From Candidatus Sumerlaeota bacterium (lineage in GTDB: Bacteria > Sumerlaeota > Sumerlaeia > MWCT01 > JAGHBZ01): a stretch of 9,848 nucleotides of DNA. How positions within the stretch are numbered: the first letter of the stretch is position 1; every line of letters starts with the position of its first letter. The stretch is taken from the NCBI GenBank assembly GCA_021160705.1, contig JAGHBZ010000378.1, positions 1 to 9,848 on the forward strand, given 5' to 3'. A program made the translations under genes and the position numbers. The notes under the pieces are model-generated. The model had not been told where the DNA came from, made no database searches, and saw only the letters and a program-made list of their open reading frames with translations. Of this stretch, positions 6,719-9,848 are shown one piece after another.

Positions 6719-6767
6719 CAAAATGGATACAATTAGTTAGTCAGAGAACATTTCCAGAATCATCTCA

Positions 6768-8471
6768 ATGACGAAGGTACCTTTAATAGCAAAGACAAAA
6801 TATAGGATAATAAATAATGAGCTTCATTTAATGCGGAATTATCTATTCATTCATCTGACGATAGGGTTGCTGGTATTATTCTTTATCATAGGCGGGGGTT
6901 CAGTATTTTTTCGTTTTTTGTTCAGTTTTTTGCTACATCAGGAGGTGTTTGGTCCACCATTAATGAATCGGTTGATGGCAATGGTGTTTCTGGCATTTTT
7001 CTCAATGTTGATTTTCAGTAACCTCATAATTACGCTGAGCACTGGTTACATATCCCGTGAAGTTGATTTCTTTATGGGATTACCTCTTCGGCATCAGGAT
7101 ATCTTCTGGCTGAAACTGGGAGAGTCCATTCTCTATTCCTCGTGGGCATTTGCAATACTTTCGTTTCCGATATTCATCGCCTTCGGACAGGCAAAAGGGC
7201 TTTCGCTGGATTTCTATATACTAAGTATCCTGCTTGTAGTCCCATTTTTACTTATCCCAGCCGGGATTGGGGCATTGCTGACGATGTTTATATCTGCGTT
7301 TTTGCCAGCAAGGCGAACCCGGACTCTGGCGTTTGCACTGGCTGTACTCTCGGTACTCATCATCGTGGTGATGTTAAAGCTTATGGGAATCCAGCGGGTA
7401 ATGGTCTCACCACTCAACTCCTTTGACCAGATAATGGGCATTCTCAACATTGGTGCTATACCATTATTGCCAAATTTCTGGTTAACACGCGGGCTGCTTG
7501 CCCTTGCTGAGAATGATTATGGTCAGTTCTGTTACTGGTTTTTGATGCTACTCAGTACAGCATTAATATGTATGGAGGTCTGCTATTGGTTTGTGCCAAA
7601 GCTCTACTATAAGGGTTGGACTCTATCCAGGGAATCTGCCAGCCGGACATATACTTCAGCGCGCAACAGACGTCTCTCGTTCTATACAATTTTTGATAGC
7701 CTGTGTGTATTATTCCCACGCCAGTGGCGTCCAATATTTCGGAAAGATGTACGAACCTTCTGGCGTGACCCTGCACAGTGGACGCAACTCCTGATACTGT
7801 TTGGATTGCTTGTTATCTATGTAGCAAACCTCCGAAGCGCAGCGCAACAGGCAAGCGGGATGAATGTGATTATTCCAAAATGGAAAACGATTCTTTCATT
7901 TTTTAATCTGGGCGCAACGTGTTTTGTGCTCTCCATCCTGAGCACGAGATTTGTGTACCCGATGTTGAGTCTTGAGGGGAAACAACAATGGGCAATTGGT
8001 CTATCGCCATTAAAACGAACCGCCATTGTCTGGGAAAAATACTGGTTCTCCTGGACAGCAGCTTTTGTGTTGACTGAAGTATTAATGATTTTTTCCAATA
8101 TTATGCTTCAGGTGGATACGGTAATTTTTATTCTGTCGGTGGTCACGGTGTTTGTAATGTCGTTTGCGCTTATCAGTCTGGCAGTGGGACTGGGCGCGCT
8201 TATGCCAAACTTTAAGGAAGATAATCCAGCTCGCATAGCTAATGGGCTTGGTGGAACGCTGAACGCTATTCTTAGCCTGATTTATGTAGGTATAACAATC
8301 GCTATGGAAGCGGTGCCAGCGTATTTATATTCAATCGGACAACTCCAAAAAATCACCGTTTCGACATTTTATATTGTTCTATATGCAGGGATTTTTGTAC
8401 TGGTGCAATTCTTAGCCATAGTGGTTCCACTATACCTTGGACTCCGACACTGGGAAAAGTTGGAATTTTAG
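6768..8471 (+). CDS. Polytopic ABC-2-like exporter permease
   Basis: A 567-residue membrane protein with about 12 hydrophobic segments, near residues 26-52, 70-92, 121-140, 148-178, 186-207, 254-276, 340-354, 375-399, 424-447, 451-479, 497-516 and 531-559. It resembles the putative ABC exporter permeases of the ABC_tran_2 type (recognised from memory, not searched). The first half has R-E-V-D-F-F-M-G-L-P-L-R-H-Q-D-I-F-W-L-K (about 97-116), a cytoplasmic stretch suited to contacting an ATPase. The second half has K-D-V-R-T-F-W-R-D-P-A-Q-W-T-Q (326-340), L-E-G-K-Q-Q-W-A-I-G-L-S-P (402-414) and G-A-L-M-P-N-F-K-E-D-N-P-A (476-488), all typical of that family. The protein would form the channel of an exporter, and the ATPase gene upstream is the only candidate motor in view. 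The ATG at 6768 has no clear ribosome site; the next in-frame ATG, at residue 22, is no better placed. Family likely; substrate unknown. Confidence 0.85.
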   Translation: MTKVPLIAKTKYRIINNELHLMRNYLFIHLTIGLLVLFFIIGGGSVFFRFLFSFLLHQEVFGPPLMNRLMAMVFLAFFSMLIFSNLIITLSTGYISREVDFFMGLPLRHQDIFWLKLGESILYSSWAFAILSFPIFIAFGQAKGLSLDFYILSILLVVPFLLIPAGIGALLTMFISAFLPARRTRTLAFALAVLSVLIIVVMLKLMGIQRVMVSPLNSFDQIMGILNIGAIPLLPNFWLTRGLLALAENDYGQFCYWFLMLLSTALICMEVCYWFVPKLYYKGWTLSRESASRTYTSARNRRLSFYTIFDSLCVLFPRQWRPIFRKDVRTFWRDPAQWTQLLILFGLLVIYVANLRSAAQQASGMNVIIPKWKTILSFFNLGATCFVLSILSTRFVYPMLSLEGKQQWAIGLSPLKRTAIVWEKYWFSWTAAFVLTEVLMIFSNIMLQVDTVIFILSVVTVFVMSFALISLAVGLGALMPNFKEDNPARIANGLGGTLNAILSLIYVGITIAMEAVPAYLYSIGQLQKITVSTFYIVLYAGIFVLVQFLAIVVPLYLGLRHWEKLEF

Positions 8472-8474
8472 TTT

Positions 8475-8502
8475 TTGACTTATGTGCTGGATGATTTAAT
8501 AT
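8475..8502 (+). promoter_or_regulatory. Putative promoter of the D-aminoacylase gene
   Basis: TTGACT at 8475-8480 (five of six) and TAATAT at 8497-8502 (four of six) are 16 bases apart, directly after the permease stop codon. The start near 8509 would give a leader of about 84 bases. No terminator hairpin is visible between the two genes, so read-through from the permease is also possible. Confidence 0.35.
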
Positions 8503-8592
8503 TTAACTTAGATTAATTAATGAGTGTTATTATCGTCAGATGAAGTTTGCGACTTTGCGAGTAAGCAAAAATAATAAGTGAAAAGGCACAAT

Positions 8593-9848
8593 ATGTTTGA
8601 CCTTGTAATCAAAAACGCCAAGGTGGTTGACGGAAGCGGAAAGGATGAGTTCATTGCTGATATTGGAATAAGTGGAGATAAAATTGTTGAAGTCGGCAGA
8701 CTTGAACAACCCGAGACAAAGGCTACGATAGATGCACCTGAATTTCTGGTGATGCCGGGGTTTATTGATATACATTCCCATAGCGATGAATCCTACCTTA
8801 TCAATCCACTTGCCGAGAGTAAACTCAGACAGGGCATCACCACAGAGGTAATTGGGAACTGTGGATATTCGTCTTTTCCGCTTTCTGATGAGGTACGACT
8901 CCGATACCAGGACCAGTTGCGAGAATGGGGAATACGAATTGAGTGGAGTACTGCAGAGGAGTTCTTACAACGGCTGGAGAAGGCGAAACCAGCAGTAAAT
9001 ATTGTGCCTCTGGTAGGACACGGCACACTCCGAGCCAGCGTGGTGGGGTATGATAACAGAGCACCCTCAGATGAAGAGATGAAAAAAATGAAAGACCAGT
9101 TGCGAGAAGCCTTATCCTCAGGCTGCTGGGGATTAAGTACAGGTCTTATTTATCCCCCGGGTTGCTTTGCAGACACAGAGGAGATAATTGAGCTGGCAAA
9201 AGTATTGAAGGAGTATGGCGGATTTTATGCGTCGCATATCAGGAGCGAGGGCGATGACCTGCTGAATGCAATTGAAGAGGCAATCTCCATCGGGCGCTCT
9301 GCAGATGTGCTTGTAGAAATATCACATCTCAAAGCCGCAGGTAAACGCAATTGGGGAAAAGCAGCTCAGGCTATAGAAATCATAGTCAATGCCAGAGAGA
9401 ATGAAGGTGTGGCTGTAGGGTTTGACCGCTATCCATATACAGCCAGTGCGACAGATTTAGGTTCCCTGCTACCGCACTGGGCTCACGAAGGTGGCAGACA
9501 GCAAACGATTGAATATATCCGTGACCCTGACACCAGCGACCGTATAATTGCGGAGATGCGCAAGAACCTTGAAGGCAAAGATGGCTGGGGTTCCATAATG
9601 TTATCCTATGCTGGATGCCCTGAGTATGAGCAATTTGAGGGATTAAGTATTAAAGAAATCGCTTCTATAAAACACATCTCACCGGAAGTGGTTGTATTTC
9701 ATCTTCTCCTGAGGAGTAGATTTTCAGCCAGCATTTGCTCATTTACAATGAATAACAAAGAAACTGAGTTGATTTTAACGCATCCGTTGTGTGTAGTCTG
9801 CACAGATGCCACAGCCCGGAGGCTCACCGGTCCGCTCAGCAAAGGCAA
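8593..9848 (+). CDS. N-acyl-D-amino-acid deacylase (D-aminoacylase), C-terminus cut by the window edge
   Basis: 418 codons are open from the ATG at 8593 to the window end. The protein is a metal-dependent amidohydrolase of the D-aminoacylase family, which releases free D-amino acids from N-acyl-D-amino acids in the cytoplasm. After the small beta domain (D-L-V-I-K-N-A-K-V-V-D-G-S-G) come the metal-site motifs: G-F-I-D-I-H-S-H-S-D (His61, His63), G-N-C-G-Y-S (Cys90), S-H-I-R-S-E-G (His215) and I-S-H-L-K-A-A-G (His245). These match the spacing of the Alcaligenes enzyme (His67, His69, Cys96, His220, His250). V-C-T-D-A near 402-406 supplies the likely catalytic Asp405. Further family signatures are G-H-G-T-L-R, S-T-G-L-I-Y-P-P-G and D-R-Y-P-Y-T-A-S. 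Relatives are about 480-540 residues, so roughly 60-120 residues lie beyond the edge. A weak AGG ribosome site lies six bases before the ATG. The family is firm; preference for a particular acyl-D-amino acid or D-amino-acid peptide is unknown. Confidence 0.95.
   Translation, partial: MFDLVIKNAKVVDGSGKDEFIADIGISGDKIVEVGRLEQPETKATIDAPEFLVMPGFIDIHSHSDESYLINPLAESKLRQGITTEVIGNCGYSSFPLSDEVRLRYQDQLREWGIRIEWSTAEEFLQRLEKAKPAVNIVPLVGHGTLRASVVGYDNRAPSDEEMKKMKDQLREALSSGCWGLSTGLIYPPGCFADTEEIIELAKVLKEYGGFYASHIRSEGDDLLNAIEEAISIGRSADVLVEISHLKAAGKRNWGKAAQAIEIIVNARENEGVAVGFDRYPYTASATDLGSLLPHWAHEGGRQQTIEYIRDPDTSDRIIAEMRKNLEGKDGWGSIMLSYAGCPEYEQFEGLSIKEIASIKHISPEVVVFHLLLRSRFSASICSFTMNNKETELILTHPLCVVCTDATARRLTGPLSKG

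Noticed and set aside
7142..8098. Several frames of 67-94 codons on both strands inside the permease gene
   Set aside because: They overlap the long permease frame, whose membrane segments and family motifs are continuous through the region.
8536..9064. Minus-strand frames of 75-81 codons near the D-aminoacylase start
   Set aside because: They are antisense to a frame that carries all the metal ligands of the deacylase family at the expected spacing.

Overview
The window holds protein-coding DNA of mid-range base composition from a bacterium. The organism cannot be named from the sequence. The long secreted gingipain-like (C25) protease with its Ig/CARDB-like and MAM-like tail, together with an M3 oligopeptidase and a D-aminoacylase, recalls uncultured lineages such as WOR-3/Stahlbacteria, Cloacimonadota, KSB1 or Poribacteria. 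That placement is inference.

Layout. On the minus strand at the left are the N-terminal third of an M3-family oligoendopeptidase (pepF-like; runs off the left edge) and, upstream of it, a 1112-residue secreted C25 protease. An intergenic region of about 550 bases separates the protease from a plus-strand set. That set begins with an ECF sigma factor and a short single-pass membrane protein that overlaps it (a probable anti-sigma factor without the zinc motif). It continues with a LolD/MacB-class ABC ATPase and then, after a 253-base gap holding a 53-codon reading frame, a 567-residue polytopic ABC-2-like permease. The last gene, an N-acyl-D-amino-acid deacylase, runs off the right edge.

How the genes may work together. 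The sigma factor and its overlapping membrane partner look like a surface-signalling switch. The ATPase and permease look like an exporter, but the ATPase belongs to a class that normally drives FtsX/MacB-type permeases, so the pairing is not certain. The secreted protease, the cytoplasmic oligopeptidase and the D-aminoacylase would fit extracellular protein degradation followed by breakdown of imported peptides and N-acylated D-amino acids. Promoter-like sequences are visible before every gene set, so one single operon is unlikely.

No RNA genes, CRISPR arrays, insertion sequences or convincing rho-independent terminators were seen. I found no clearly new system. The points most worth checking are the sigma/anti-sigma pair, the ATPase-permease mismatch, the missing sorting domain on the protease, and several short repeats and palindromes lying on promoters.
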